64,000 bases of DNA, taken from assembly GCF_017565645.3 (NCBI RefSeq), contig NZ_CP086136.1:8043501-8107500 (forward strand), read 5' to 3'. The position numbers and the translations under genes are program-made. This document shows, in pieces, positions 10,395 to 18,529 of this stretch (the stretch's first letter is position 1; every line of letters starts with the position of its first letter). The notes below the pieces were generated by a model. The model made no database searches. It saw nothing but the letters and a program-made list of their open reading frames with translations, and had not been told where the DNA came from. This DNA comes from Bradyrhizobium barranii subsp. barranii (GTDB lineage: Bacteria; Pseudomonadota; Alphaproteobacteria; Rhizobiales; Xanthobacteraceae).

Positions 10395-10824
10395 GCGCCA
10401 CACCCGCAGAGCGTCCATGCGAGATCTGGGACGAGCGAGTCCATTACGCCTCGAATAATTCCGCGTCGCGGCGGTTCCACGACCCAACCCTCGTCCAGCA
10501 TGGTTACCGAGCCCGGTCATCCCGGGCCGCAAACCCAGTGTTCCCAGTGGAATTTGTCGGGCAGCCATGGGATTTCGAGCCAAAATACGCTTTGGCCGCC
10601 TCCGGACGCGGGTCGGCTCTTCAATCCTCAGTAACGGCCCTTAGCGTTAAGAAACCGTTGATCGGCTTGTTACAAGTCGAAAAGGTGACGCGTCGGTGAT
10701 GCTCCATCCACACACATGCGCCAAAATGCATCCATTAACCGCGCCGCGCGATTGCGCGCGGCGGAGGGTAAAGGAATAGTAAAGAGAAGGGCTTGGCCCA
10801 CTCTCTGTCCGACTTGAGCTGTCT
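10395..10824. other. Intergenic region between rsmH and the amidase gene (probable divergent promoters)
   Basis: This 430 bp region separates divergent genes and should hold the promoters of the dcw cluster and of the amidase gene. A strong GC-rich inverted repeat around 10741-10764 (CGCCGCGC / GCGCGGCG arms) is visible, with no T-tract on either strand. I see no mraZ and no convincing gene. Open frames here lack a ribosome-binding site and recognisable sequence. Confidence 0.5.
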
Positions 10825-11688
10825 ATGTCGTCCGGTCCTTCCACGCCGTCTGGATCTGATTCGAAACGTCAACGCGTTCTCCCGGTTCCCAAGGCCGCGG
10901 CGAACACGCGGACGTTCGAGCCGGATTCCTCGATCGTCTCCGACATCATCCCTTCGCCGAACCATGGCGACCGCAACAAGGGACGGCAGCCGGATATGAT
11001 CCTGCTGCACTACACCGGCATGCCCGACGTCGAGGGCGCGCTGGCGCGGCTGTGCACGGCGGGCACCGAAGTGTCGGCGCATTACGTCGTGCTGGAGGAC
11101 GGCCGCATCGTGCAATGCGTGCCCGAGGCCAAGCGCGCCTGGCACGCGGGCGTCTCGTCCTGGGCCGGCGAGGACGACATCAACTCCTGCTCGATCGGCA
11201 TCGAGATCATCAATCGCGGCCATGACTGGGGCTATCCGGAATATCCGTCGCGCCAGATCGCCGCCGTGATCACGTTGTGCCGCGGCATCATGCTTCGCCG
11301 CAACGTCGCCGCGCACCGGGTGCTCGGCCATTCCGACGTCGCGCCGGCGCGCAAGAAGGATCCCGGCGAGAAATTTCCGTGGCATTCGCTGGCCAATTCC
11401 GGCGTCGGACACTGGGTGACGCCCGCGCCGGTCGTGCGCGGCGAGAGCCTGATGCTCGGCACCATCAGCGACGAGGTGCTGAGCCTGCAGCAGGCGCTCG
11501 CCCGATACGGCTACGGCGTGCCGCTGACCGGCAAATACGACGCCGCGACGATGGAAGTCGTCACCGCCTTCCAGCGCCATTTCCGCCCCGCGCGGCTCGA
11601 TGGTGTCGCGGATCACTCGACGCTGTCGACATTACAGGCGTTGCTCGCGAGCCTGCCGGCGAATGCAACGGCGGTCGCGGCGAAGTAA
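10825..11688 (+). CDS. N-acetylmuramoyl-L-alanine amidase with peptidoglycan-binding domain
   Basis: A 287-residue AmpD/amidase_2-type zinc amidase that cleaves between MurNAc and L-Ala. The predicted zinc ligands are H62 (LLHYTG), H169 (AHRVLGHSD) and D179 (KKDPGEKFPW). A C-terminal PG_binding_1-type domain covers roughly 205-270 (VLSLQQALARYGYGVPLTG and following). The first 50 residues are low complexity and no signal peptide is obvious, which suggests cytosolic anhydromuropeptide recycling as for AmpD; export by another route is possible. It is divergent from the dcw cluster, which fits a cell-wall role. The start has only a weak ribosome-binding site, so the N-terminus is uncertain. Confidence 0.88.
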   Translation: MSSGPSTPSGSDSKRQRVLPVPKAAANTRTFEPDSSIVSDIIPSPNHGDRNKGRQPDMILLHYTGMPDVEGALARLCTAGTEVSAHYVVLEDGRIVQCVPEAKRAWHAGVSSWAGEDDINSCSIGIEIINRGHDWGYPEYPSRQIAAVITLCRGIMLRRNVAAHRVLGHSDVAPARKKDPGEKFPWHSLANSGVGHWVTPAPVVRGESLMLGTISDEVLSLQQALARYGYGVPLTGKYDAATMEVVTAFQRHFRPARLDGVADHSTLSTLQALLASLPANATAVAAK

Positions 11689-11695
11689 CGGCGTT

Positions 11696-11781
11696 CGTCA
11701 TTGCGAGCGCAGCGAAGCAATCCAGACTGCCTCCGCGGAAAGAGTCTGGATTACTTCGTCGCTACGCTCCTCGCAATGACG
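11696..11781. repeat. Dispersed palindromic repeat, class B (copy 2)
   Basis: About 86 bp lying between the convergent amidase and sigma-factor genes. The outer arms are CGTCATTGCGAGCGCAGCG and CGCTCCTCGCAATGACG. It differs from copy 1 by scattered substitutions. Its position between convergent genes would also allow it to act as a bidirectional terminator-like hairpin. Confidence 0.85.
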
Positions 11782-11794
11782 GAACGTGCGGCGA

Positions 11795-13030
11795 TTACTC
11801 CATCTCCCGCATCCGTCGCGCATAGAGCCGCCGTAGCGGCTCCAGCTGCGTCGCCGCCGTCGCGGCGACATACGCCTCGCGCGCTTCGTCCTTGCGCCCA
11901 AGCCGTCGCAACAGATCCGCGCGCACCGCGGGCAACAGCTCGTAGCCGCCAAGCCCGCCGCGCGCGGTGATCGCGTCGACGAGATCGAGCGCGCGCGCCG
12001 GGCCGTCGACCATCGAGACTGCGGCGGCGTGGTTAAGCTCGATCACCGGCGACGGATTGATGCGCAAGAGCACTTCGTAGAGGCCAGCGATCTGCGGCCA
12101 GTCGGTCTGCTCGTAGCTCGGCGCACGGGCATGCAGCGCGGCGATCGCGGCCTGCACAGCATAGGGCTGCGGGCGGCCAGGCACGCGGAGCGCGTCGTCC
12201 ACGAGACGCAGACCTTCCTCGATCTGCACACAATTCCAGAGCGAACGATCCTGCTCTTCCAGCAGAACGACGTCGCCGGCTGTGGTCTCGCGCCCGGCAC
12301 GGCGCGCATCGTGCAGTAACATCAAGGCGAGCAGGCCTTTGATCCCGGCGCGATCCGGCATCAGCCGGTCGAGCAACCGGCCGAGCCTGATCGCTTCGAC
12401 CGCGAGATCGGGCCGCATCAAATCCGCGCCCGAGGTCGCAACATAGCCTTCGGTGAAGACGAGATAGATCACGGCGAGCACACCGTTGAGCCGCGGCGCA
12501 AGCGCGGCGTGCTCGGGCACTTCATAAGGAATGCCGGCGAGCCTGATCTTCTGCTTGGCGCGGACGAGGCGCTGCGCCATCGCATCCTCGCCGACGAGAA
12601 AGGCGCGCGCGACCTGCGCCATGGACAGCCCGCAGACGGTGCGCAGCGTCAGCGCGACCTGGACCTCGATGGCGAAGCCTGGATGGCAGCACGTGAAGAT
12701 CAGCCGCAGCATGTCGTCATCGAGCGTTGCTGGCGGCTCGTCGGGCGCCTGCGCGTTGAACTCGAGCTCATGCACGAGCGCCCGCTGCTTGCCGCGGAAC
12801 ACGGCCTGCCGCCGGATGCGATCGATCGCCTTGTTGCGACCGACATTGACCAGCCAGGCGCGCGGATTATCGGGCACCTCGCCCGCCGACCAGCACTCCA
12901 GCGCGACCGCGAAGGCATCCTGGAGCGCGTCCTCGGCGAGATCGAAATCGCCGACGAGGCGGATCAGCGTGGCAAGCACCCGCCCCGCCTCGTCGCGAAA
13001 AATCCGAGCGATGTCGGCAGGACAGATCAC
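11795..13030 (-). CDS. ECF42-type RNA polymerase sigma factor with C-terminal TPR-like extension
   Basis: A 411-residue protein. Sigma-70 region 2 is at about 8-80 ([19 protein letters not shown], then [14 protein letters not shown]) and region 4 at about 110-170 ([18 protein letters not shown]). A helical extension of over 200 residues follows, as in the ECF42 group, whose tail carries TPR-like repeats instead of being controlled by an anti-sigma factor. No anti-sigma gene is nearby. Its start overlaps the upstream DGPF gene by 4 bp, so the two are co-translated. ECF42 factors are typically linked to DGPF (YCII-related) proteins, exactly as seen here. The specific inducing stress cannot be read from the sequence. 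Confidence 0.9.
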   Translation of the reverse strand: MICPADIARIFRDEAGRVLATLIRLVGDFDLAEDALQDAFAVALECWSAGEVPDNPRAWLVNVGRNKAIDRIRRQAVFRGKQRALVHELEFNAQAPDEPPATLDDDMLRLIFTCCHPGFAIEVQVALTLRTVCGLSMAQVARAFLVGEDAMAQRLVRAKQKIRLAGIPYEVPEHAALAPRLNGVLAVIYLVFTEGYVATSGADLMRPDLAVEAIRLGRLLDRLMPDRAGIKGLLALMLLHDARRAGRETTAGDVVLLEEQDRSLWNCVQIEEGLRLVDDALRVPGRPQPYAVQAAIAALHARAPSYEQTDWPQIAGLYEVLLRINPSPVIELNHAAAVSMVDGPARALDLVDAITARGGLGGYELLPAVRADLLRRLGRKDEAREAYVAATAATQLEPLRRLYARRMREME

Positions 13031-13377
13031 TTGTAGATCATGACCGGCCTGACTTCGATGGATCCCTCTTTGGCCTCGGGAATCCGAGCAGCCAGTCCGA
13101 CGGCGGTGTCCAGATCCTTGGCCTCGACCAGATAGTAGCCGGCGAGCTGCTCGCGAGTCTCCGCGAAGGGACCGTCGGTCGTCAGGGTCTTGCCCTCGCG
13201 CACGCGCACGGTGGTCGCCGTCGTGGTCGGCTGAAGCCCGTCGCCGGCCTTGAAATGGCCGCTCTGGATGATGGACTGCGTGTAAGTGCCGTACTCCGCC
13301 GACAGCGCCTGACGGTCCGCGGGGGACATGTTGATCATTTTCGCTTCGTTCCGGTAGATCAGCAGTAGGTACTGCAT
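13027..13377 (-). CDS. DGPF-domain (YCII-related) protein, copy 1
   Basis: A 116-residue protein of the YCII-related/DGPF family, starting [19 protein letters not shown] and carrying [20 protein letters not shown], which contains the DGPF motif. The biochemical role of these small alpha-beta proteins is not settled; they are recurrent partners and targets of ECF42 sigma factors. It overlaps the sigma gene by 4 bp and is nearly identical in layout to the copy at 13478-13828, so this is a tandem duplication. Upstream is a TGTCGT / GTTCGAC promoter-like pair. Confidence 0.92.
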   Translation of the reverse strand: MQYLLLIYRNEAKMINMSPADRQALSAEYGTYTQSIIQSGHFKAGDGLQPTTTATTVRVREGKTLTTDGPFAETREQLAGYYLVEAKDLDTAVGLAARIPEAKEGSIEVRPVMIYK

Positions 13378-13415
13378 GGCTTACTCCTGTTGTTCGGCCT
13401 GATTGCCGACATCCA

Positions 13416-13442
13416 GTCGAACGGGGCCAACATCAAACGACA
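13416..13442 (-). promoter_or_regulatory. Predicted ECF42-dependent promoter of DGPF copy 1 and the sigma gene
   Basis: Read on the minus strand, TGTCGT (complement of 13437-13442) and GTTCGAC (complement of 13416-13422) are separated by 14 bp. The same two boxes with the same spacing precede the paralogous gene at 13478-13828. A TGTCG-type minus-35 and CGA-type minus-10 fit what I recall of ECF42 promoters. The two upstream regions share other bases too, as expected from duplication. Confidence 0.6.
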
Positions 13443-13477
13443 TCCTCGGGATAATTATTCGATATCAGGGGACGAGA

Positions 13478-13828
13478 TCATTTGTAGATCATCACGGGCC
13501 TGACTTCGATCGAGCCGTCCCTGGCTCCGGGAATCCGCGCGGCCATCGCGATCGCTGCGTCGAGGTCTCTCGCCTCGACGAGATAATAGCCGCCGAGTTG
13601 CTCGCGCGTCTCGGCGAACGGACCATCGGTCGCGAGTACCTTGCCGTCGCGAACGCGAACGGTGGTCGCAGTCGAGGTCGGCTGGAGCCCGTCGCCGGCC
13701 TTGAAGTTGCCGCTCTGGACGATGGACTGGGTGTAGGCGGAATACTCCGCCAACAGCTTCTGGTAATCTGCGGGGTCCATCTTGCTCTGTTGAGCTTCGT
13801 TCCGGTAGATCAGCAGCAAATACTGCAT
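13478..13828 (-). CDS. DGPF-domain (YCII-related) protein, copy 2
   Basis: A 116-residue paralogue of the preceding DGPF protein. It starts [19 protein letters not shown] and has [20 protein letters not shown] with the DGPF motif. Most of the C-terminal half, ending [12 protein letters not shown], is shared with copy 1. It lies 100 bp upstream of copy 1 and has its own copy of the putative ECF42 promoter. It is probably part of the regulon of the adjacent sigma factor; its function is unknown. Confidence 0.92.
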   Translation of the reverse strand: MQYLLLIYRNEAQQSKMDPADYQKLLAEYSAYTQSIVQSGNFKAGDGLQPTSTATTVRVRDGKVLATDGPFAETREQLGGYYLVEARDLDAAIAMAARIPGARDGSIEVRPVMIYK

Positions 13829-13867
13829 CGCTTAACTCCTGTTGCTCGGCTGGATTGCCGGCATCCA

Positions 13868-13894
13868 GTCGAACCGGGCCCACGCCCAACGACA
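13868..13894 (-). promoter_or_regulatory. Predicted ECF42-dependent promoter of DGPF copy 2
   Basis: On the minus strand TGTCGT (complement of 13889-13894) and GTTCGAC (complement of 13868-13874) are spaced by 14 bp, matching the element in front of DGPF copy 1. It lies about 40-65 bp upstream of the start codon. Confidence 0.6.
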
Positions 13895-13970
13895 TGTTCA
13901 GGATAAATTATTCGCAGCCGGCGTGCGCGGCGATCTCTGCTTGACGGAACCGTCACAAATGCCCCATGCG

Positions 13971-14452
13971 TAGCCGGTCAGTCGGCCGGACGGCCGCTCC
14001 GGCAGGTGCCGAAAGGCCGCCGGGGAGGAAAGTCCGGGCTCCCTTGACATACGGTGCCGGATAACGTCCGGCGGGGGCAACCCCAGGGAAAGTGCCACAG
14101 AGAACGAACCGCCCGCCTTCGCCCTTTGGGCTTCGGCGCGGCAAGCCCTCGGGCCTGCCGTGCCATAGCAGCGCAAGCTGCGTAGGCAGGTAAGGGTGAA
14201 AAGGTGCGGTAAGAGCGCACCGCGGCTCCGGCAACGGAGCCGGCATGGTAAACCCCACCGGGAGCAAAACCGAATAGGGACGGCGTAGCGGGCTGTTCGC
14301 GCAAGCGATAACGCCGCGGGGCGATGTCAGGCCCGCCGTCCGGGTAGGTTGCTCGAGGCCATGTGCAAACATGGTCCCAGAGGAATGGCCGTCACGTATC
14401 GTTCGCGCAAGCGGACGGTGCCTTACAGAACCCGGCTTACAGGCCGGCTGAT
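13971..14452 (+). ncRNA. rnpB: RNase P RNA (alphaproteobacterial type A)
   Basis: This is the catalytic RNA of RNase P, which matures tRNA 5' ends. The universally conserved 5' block GAGGAAAGTCCGGGCT is at 14025-14040, and the 3' block ACAGAACCCGGCTTACAGGC is at about 14425-14444. The outer P1 helix pairs AGCCGG at 13972-13977 with CCGGCT near 14444-14449. Other familiar pieces are AAGGGTGAAAAGGTGCGGTAAG and the ACCCCACCGGGAGCAA region. The limits are estimated from the P1 helix. A TTGACG hexamer at 13941-13946 may be its minus-35 box. Confidence 0.95.
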
Positions 14453-14462
14453 ATCTTGCAAC

Positions 14463-14500
14463 GAGGGGTTCGATGCTAGCGCATCGAGCCCCTCACCATT
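14463..14500 (+). terminator. Hairpin terminator after RNase P RNA
   Basis: A near-perfect stem, GAGGGGTTCGATG / CGCATCGAGCCCCTC with a short loop, ends about 10 bp after the RNase P RNA and is followed by ACCATTTT. The T-tract is short, so it may be only a moderate intrinsic terminator. Confidence 0.6.
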
Positions 14501-14509
14501 TTGGGCCGG

Positions 14510-14613
14510 CTGCCATTCCGGGGCGTGCGCAGCACGAGCCCGGAATCCATTCATCCACCGACTCTGCCGCCTGATGGATTCCGGGCTCTCGCTTCGCGAG
14601 CCCCGGAATGACG
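14510..14613. repeat. Dispersed palindromic repeat, class D
   Basis: About 104 bp with two inverted hairpin units: CATTCCGGGGCGTGCGCAGC with CGAGCCCGGAATCC on the left, and GGATTCCGGGCTCTCGCTTC with GCGAGCCCCGGAATG on the right. It has the same two-hairpin layout as classes A-C but a different sequence. It lies between the RNase P RNA and the convergent hydrolase gene. Confidence 0.75.
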
Positions 14614-14621
14614 GCTGCGAA

Positions 14622-15347
14622 CTAAGCGACAATCTCGTTCAACACGCCCATCAAAGCCTCGGGCGCCGTCACGTTCGGCGCATGACTCGCATCGAGCTCG
14701 AAATAGCGCCAGCCCTCCTCGCTCTTCGTGCGCTTCGCGAACTGCCCGAACACATCGCCCGGCGGAATGCGCCTGCAATAGATGTAGCTGCGCGGCATCG
14801 CCGGTTCGCCGTGTTCGAGCTTGAGCCTGGTCTCGAAACATTTGATCGGCATGTTGATGCGGCGCGCATTGAGCCGGTCGAGATCGGCCTGCGGCGTATC
14901 CGGCGGCGGCGGATTCGGCGGGATGCGGTAGCCGTCGCCCGCGGCTGCCGCCTTGCGCATCGGCTCGCGACCGCCCTCATTGAGATCGAACAGCGACTGG
15001 CCGTCACGCGGCACGAAGGCGTCGAGATAGATCAGTTGCGTGACGCGCTCGCGCGCGCGGTCGGCAACACCGGTCGCGACCATGCCGCCATAGCTGTGGC
15101 CGAGCAGCACGATGTCGTCGAGGTCCTCGAACTTGATGACGTTGAGGATGTCCTGGATGTGCGTATCCAGATCGATCGCGGGACTGGCCAGATGCGCGCG
15201 CTCGCCGAGCCCGGTGTAGGTCGGCGCCACCAGGCGGTGGCCGGCCTGCGCCATCAGCGGATGCATCTTCTTCCAGGCCCATCCGCCGGACCATGCGCCA
15301 TGACAGAGCAGAAAAGTCTTCGCGCGTGCGGCCATCGGCGTTTCCAT
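14622..15347 (-). CDS. Alpha/beta-fold hydrolase
   Basis: A 241-residue cytosolic hydrolase. The oxyanion-hole segment is FLLCHGAWSGGWAWKK near the N-terminus. The nucleophile elbow is GHSYGG (serine at about 105). The catalytic histidine is probably in LDASHAPNVTAPEAL near the C-terminus. This pattern matches small esterases of the salicylate-binding/methyl-esterase-like type; the substrate is unknown. An alternative start is M5 (MAARAKTF). An inverted repeat, TCCATCGT / ACGATGGA (15343-15350 and 15361-15368), overlaps the start codon and could be an operator. No clear operon partner. Confidence 0.85.
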   Translation of the reverse strand: METPMAARAKTFLLCHGAWSGGWAWKKMHPLMAQAGHRLVAPTYTGLGERAHLASPAIDLDTHIQDILNVIKFEDLDDIVLLGHSYGGMVATGVADRARERVTQLIYLDAFVPRDGQSLFDLNEGGREPMRKAAAAGDGYRIPPNPPPPDTPQADLDRLNARRINMPIKCFETRLKLEHGEPAMPRSYIYCRRIPPGDVFGQFAKRTKSEEGWRYFELDASHAPNVTAPEALMGVLNEIVA

Positions 15348-15407
15348 CGTTCTTGTTTCTACGATGGAGTGTAGCGGCCGCGCGCGCGATGTAAACGCTG
15401 CGGCCTC

Positions 15408-15836
15408 TCAGGCCGCGCGGGTGTTCACCTTCACAAGGACGGGCGCGACCGCCTCGCGCCGCAGCTTGCCCGCCTCAAAACCATGCATGCCGATCTGCCA
15501 TTGCAGGCCGACGATGGCGCCCTTGGTCGGCTGCAGCAGCGCGAGCGACGCGAACAGCGTCACGGGCAGCCACACGGCCAATTGCAGCCAGACCGCCGGC
15601 GCGTAGGCCGTCTCGACCGCGAGGATCGCCGGCACGACGAGGTGACCAACCACGACCATCACCAGATAAGCCGGGAAGTCATCGGCGCGCTGGTGAAACA
15701 GCTCCTCGCCGCAATGGTCGCAGCTGTCGGCCACTTTCAGGAAGCGCCCGAACATATGTCCTTCGCCGCAGTTCGGGCACTTGCCCAAAAAGCCGCGCCA
15801 CATCGCCTTCGAGAGAGAGACTGAACCGGTTGCCAT
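15408..15836 (-). CDS. DUF983 family zinc-ribbon membrane protein
   Basis: A 142-residue protein starting MATGSVSLSKAMWRGFLGKC. The start at 15836 is preceded by AAGGAAGAGGTG on the coding strand, a good ribosome-binding site. CPNCGEG and CDHCGEE form a likely zinc ribbon (about 20-45), followed by two hydrophobic membrane segments (about 57-78 and 84-105). DUF983 proteins are common next to cytochrome oxidase genes in alphaproteobacteria, but no such genes are here; function unknown. It is divergent from the MocR regulator gene, and the shared upstream region carries a 9-bp direct repeat. Confidence 0.85.
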   Translation of the reverse strand: MATGSVSLSKAMWRGFLGKCPNCGEGHMFGRFLKVADSCDHCGEELFHQRADDFPAYLVMVVVGHLVVPAILAVETAYAPAVWLQLAVWLPVTLFASLALLQPTKGAIVGLQWQIGMHGFEAGKLRREAVAPVLVKVNTRAA

Positions 15837-15860
15837 GACAGCACCTCTTCCTTTTCGCTG

Positions 15861-15890
15861 ATCCATACAATAATATCTTGTATCCATACA
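15861..15890. promoter_or_regulatory. Direct repeat, possible MocR/GntR operator
   Basis: ATCCATACA occurs at 15861-15869 and again at 15882-15890, 21 bp apart, about two helical turns. It lies between the divergent DUF983 and MocR-type genes in an AT-rich stretch. MocR regulators often bind direct repeats near their own gene, so autoregulation is a reasonable inference. Confidence 0.4.
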
Positions 15891-15900
15891 TTCAAAGGAT

Positions 15901-17286
15901 ATGGGCCTAAATTGCATGGATTGGACCCCTACAATCTCGGAGCTGAGCGGGCCGCGCTACCAGCGCATCGTCGAGGCCATGGAGGCCGACATCGCCGCGG
16001 GTCGGCTGGTGCGTGGCCAGCAGCTGCCGACGCAGCGCGCGCTGGCCAAGGCCCTCGGCATCGACCTCACCACGGTGACGCGTGCCTACACCGAAGCGCG
16101 GCGCCGCGGCATCATGGAAGCCCGTGTCGGACAAGGCTCATTCGTATCCGAGACCAGCGCGCGTCGCGCGGTCGACTTGCCGCATCCGGTCGCGATCGAT
16201 CTCTCGATGAACGTGCCGCCGCATCCGCTGGAAGCGCAGCTCGACGAGCGGATCATTGCCGGGATGGAAGCCATCCGCGCGCAATCGGGCCTGACGGCGC
16301 ATCTCAACTATCAGCCGCCCGGCGGCAGCGCGCATGAGCGCGAGGTCGCGGCCCGCTGGATGCGTGCACGCGTTTCGCACGCACACGCCGACAGGCTCGT
16401 GATCTTTCCCGGTACGCAGACGATCCTGTTCAACCTGCTCGCTCAGCTCGCGCGGCCCGGCGACGTCGTGCTGACGGAAGCGCTGACCTTCCCCGGCATC
16501 AAGGCCGCCGCGGCGCGGCTCGGCGTCAAGCTCGTCGGTGTTGCCATGGATGACGGCGGCATCCTGCCCGATGCGCTGGCGAAAGCCTGTCGCGCGCACA
16601 GGCCGAAGGCCGTCTATCTCATTCCGACGCTGCACAATCCGACCACCGCGACGCTTTCCGCCGAACGGCGCAACGCCATCGCAAAGATCATCATGGATGC
16701 CGATACGATTCTGATCGAGGACGATGCCTACGGGCTGCTCGACCGTTCGGCATCGCCGATCGCAAACCTCATTCCGGAGCGGACCTATCTCGCGACCACG
16801 CTGTCGAAATGCATCGCACCGGCGCTGCGCGTCGCCTATCTCGTGGCGCCCGACAACGCCGCGCAGCGCGACATGCGTGCCGGCTTGCAGGCCACCGTGC
16901 AGATGCCGGCGCCGCTGATGGTCGCGCTGGTGACGCATTGGATCGAGAACGGCATCGCCGATCGCATCATCGCCGCCATCCGCAACGAGGCGATCGGCCG
17001 CCAGCAGCTTGCGCAGCGCGCGCTGAAAGGCTTTCAGTTCCTGGCAAAGCCCGCGGCCCATCATCTCTGGCTGCGGCTGCCGGAGGGCCGCCCCGACGTC
17101 GCCGCGCATCTGCTGCGGAATGGACTTGCAGTCGTCGCCGGCGACGCTTTCACCGTGGACGGAACACCGCCGCATGCCGCGCGCGTCTCGCTCGGCGCCG
17201 CGCGCAATCGATCGGAGCTGACGGAAGCGCTGCGCATCCTGGTCGGCGCGCTGCACAGGCCGGCCGACACGAGGCAGATCGTCTAG
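15901..17286 (+). CDS. MocR-type (GntR/aminotransferase) PLP-dependent transcriptional regulator
   Basis: A 461-residue fusion of a GntR winged helix and a fold-type I aminotransferase domain. The N-terminal domain (about 18-90) shows QQLPTQRALAKALGIDLTTV and GQGSFV. In the aminotransferase domain, HNP (N246), EDDAYG (D275) and the PLP lysine K303 in TTLSKCIAP are kept, so cofactor binding is expected. MocR proteins use PLP or its adducts as effector and usually control a neighbouring or divergent gene. The start could be 15901 or M6 at 15916; neither has a strong ribosome-binding site. The target is not known. Confidence 0.9.
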   Translation: MGLNCMDWTPTISELSGPRYQRIVEAMEADIAAGRLVRGQQLPTQRALAKALGIDLTTVTRAYTEARRRGIMEARVGQGSFVSETSARRAVDLPHPVAIDLSMNVPPHPLEAQLDERIIAGMEAIRAQSGLTAHLNYQPPGGSAHEREVAARWMRARVSHAHADRLVIFPGTQTILFNLLAQLARPGDVVLTEALTFPGIKAAAARLGVKLVGVAMDDGGILPDALAKACRAHRPKAVYLIPTLHNPTTATLSAERRNAIAKIIMDADTILIEDDAYGLLDRSASPIANLIPERTYLATTLSKCIAPALRVAYLVAPDNAAQRDMRAGLQATVQMPAPLMVALVTHWIENGIADRIIAAIRNEAIGRQQLAQRALKGFQFLAKPAAHHLWLRLPEGRPDVAAHLLRNGLAVVAGDAFTVDGTPPHAARVSLGAARNRSELTEALRILVGALHRPADTRQIV

Positions 17287-17293
17287 GCTCTCC

Positions 17294-17554
17294 TTATTGG
17301 TGGTGACGGCGGTGGCGCGGGCGAACGACCGGCGTCACACCAGACGGATAAGCCGCATAGGCCTCGCTCGGTGCCACTGTCTCGCCACGAGCCTGGCGCG
17401 CCGCAGGCGTGAGCTGGCCGCCGTTCAGCACATCGCGGTCGGGATGGGCGGCCTGATAGGCCGCGGGTTCGGAGAACTGCGCCTGCGCCATCGTCGGCAT
17501 CATGGCCGCCGCAGACAGCAGCGCGGCTGCAACGGCAATCTTCGTGCGGGTCAT
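17294..17554 (-). CDS. Small secreted protein, unknown function
   Basis: An 86-residue protein with a clear Sec signal peptide: MTRTK, a hydrophobic core, then cleavage after AQA (about residue 25). The mature part is only about 60 residues. It contains HPDRDVLNGGQLTPAARQ and a basic His/Arg tail RPRHRRHHQ that could bind metal or a polyanion. It converges with the MocR gene, with 7 bp between stops. I do not recognise a family with certainty. Confidence 0.7.
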   Translation of the reverse strand: MTRTKIAVAAALLSAAAMMPTMAQAQFSEPAAYQAAHPDRDVLNGGQLTPAARQARGETVAPSEAYAAYPSGVTPVVRPRHRRHHQ

Positions 17555-17785
17555 GGTCGTTCTCCATCATCTCGTTCGGGGAAAGGCCAATGAAAGCGCA
17601 TCATGGCGTCGGGCACGCCCCCGGATTGAAGTATGGTCATCATGTAGGCCTGCCATTGGCGAATGCCCGCGTTTGGGGATCACGCTTGCGTGCGGTTTTG
17701 GAATTGACCTGCACGGCCGCAGCCGTGCTATGCGGGCGTTGGCGATCAACAGTTCGGGATCGTCCGTTGCGACAAGGACAATCTG

Positions 17786-18529
17786 TTGGAAACGCTCACT
17801 TATGCGCTGCTGCTGTTCGGCGCGCTGGCCGGCGGCTTCGTCTCGGGACTGGCCGGCTTCGGGACCGCGCTGATGGCGCTCGGCATCTGGCTCTACGTCC
17901 TGCCGCCCTCGCTCGCGGTGCCGCTGGTGCTGATCTGCTCGGTGATCGCGCAGACCTCTACGCTGCCGTCGATGTGGAAGAGTTTTGACCTGTCGCTGGT
18001 CTGGCCGTTCCTGATCGGGGGCCTGATCGGCGTGCCGCTCGGCACCATGCTGATCGCCTCCGCCGCTCCAAAAGTGTTCAAGCTGAGCGTCGGCGTGCTG
18101 ATCCTGATCTTTTCGACCGCTCTCTATCTCAACAAGAGGCCCCTCGCCGTGACGTTCGGTGGCCGCATTGCCGACGGCGCGATCGGCTTTGCCGGCGGCA
18201 TTCTCGGCGGCCTCGCCGGATTGTCCGGGCCGCTGCCGATCCTCTGGGCCAATATCCGCGGCTGGAACAAGCACGAGCGGCGCGGCATCTTCCAGCTCTT
18301 CAATTTCACCGTGCTCGCGACCGCGCTGGTGTTGCAGACGGCGTCGGGCCTCGTCGAATTCAAGGTGGTCTGGCTCGCGCTGGTCGCCTTCCCGGGCACG
18401 CTGATCGGCGCGTGGGCCGGCGCCCGCGTCTATCACGCACTCAACGACAAGCATTTTGGCGACGTCGTGCTCGGCCTGTTGTTCCTGTCGGGCCTGACCC
18501 TCGTCTGGAACAGTATTGCCGCGCTCTAG
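17786..18529 (+). CDS. TauE/SafE-family membrane permease (sulfite exporter family)
   Basis: A 247-residue membrane protein with about seven or eight hydrophobic segments. It has the paired glycine-rich motifs of the TauE/SafE family: GGFVSGLAGFGTALMALG near the N-terminus and GGILGGLAGLSGPLPILW in the second half, reflecting the internal duplication. Family members export sulfite, sulfoacetate or related organosulfur anions; the substrate is not known here. Translation begins at a TTG codon with AAGGACAA just upstream. It overlaps the convergent O-antigen ligase-like gene by 4 bp at the stops. Confidence 0.88.
   Translation: METLTYALLLFGALAGGFVSGLAGFGTALMALGIWLYVLPPSLAVPLVLICSVIAQTSTLPSMWKSFDLSLVWPFLIGGLIGVPLGTMLIASAAPKVFKLSVGVLILIFSTALYLNKRPLAVTFGGRIADGAIGFAGGILGGLAGLSGPLPILWANIRGWNKHERRGIFQLFNFTVLATALVLQTASGLVEFKVVWLALVAFPGTLIGAWAGARVYHALNDKHFGDVVLGLLFLSGLTLVWNSIAAL

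Noticed and set aside
10395..10583. N-terminal extension of RsmH to 10583
   Set aside because: The conserved family start is at 10394; the upstream codons read through intergenic sequence.
13899..14372. Minus-strand frames across the RNase P RNA
   Set aside because: The region is explained by the conserved RNA; the frames have no protein features.
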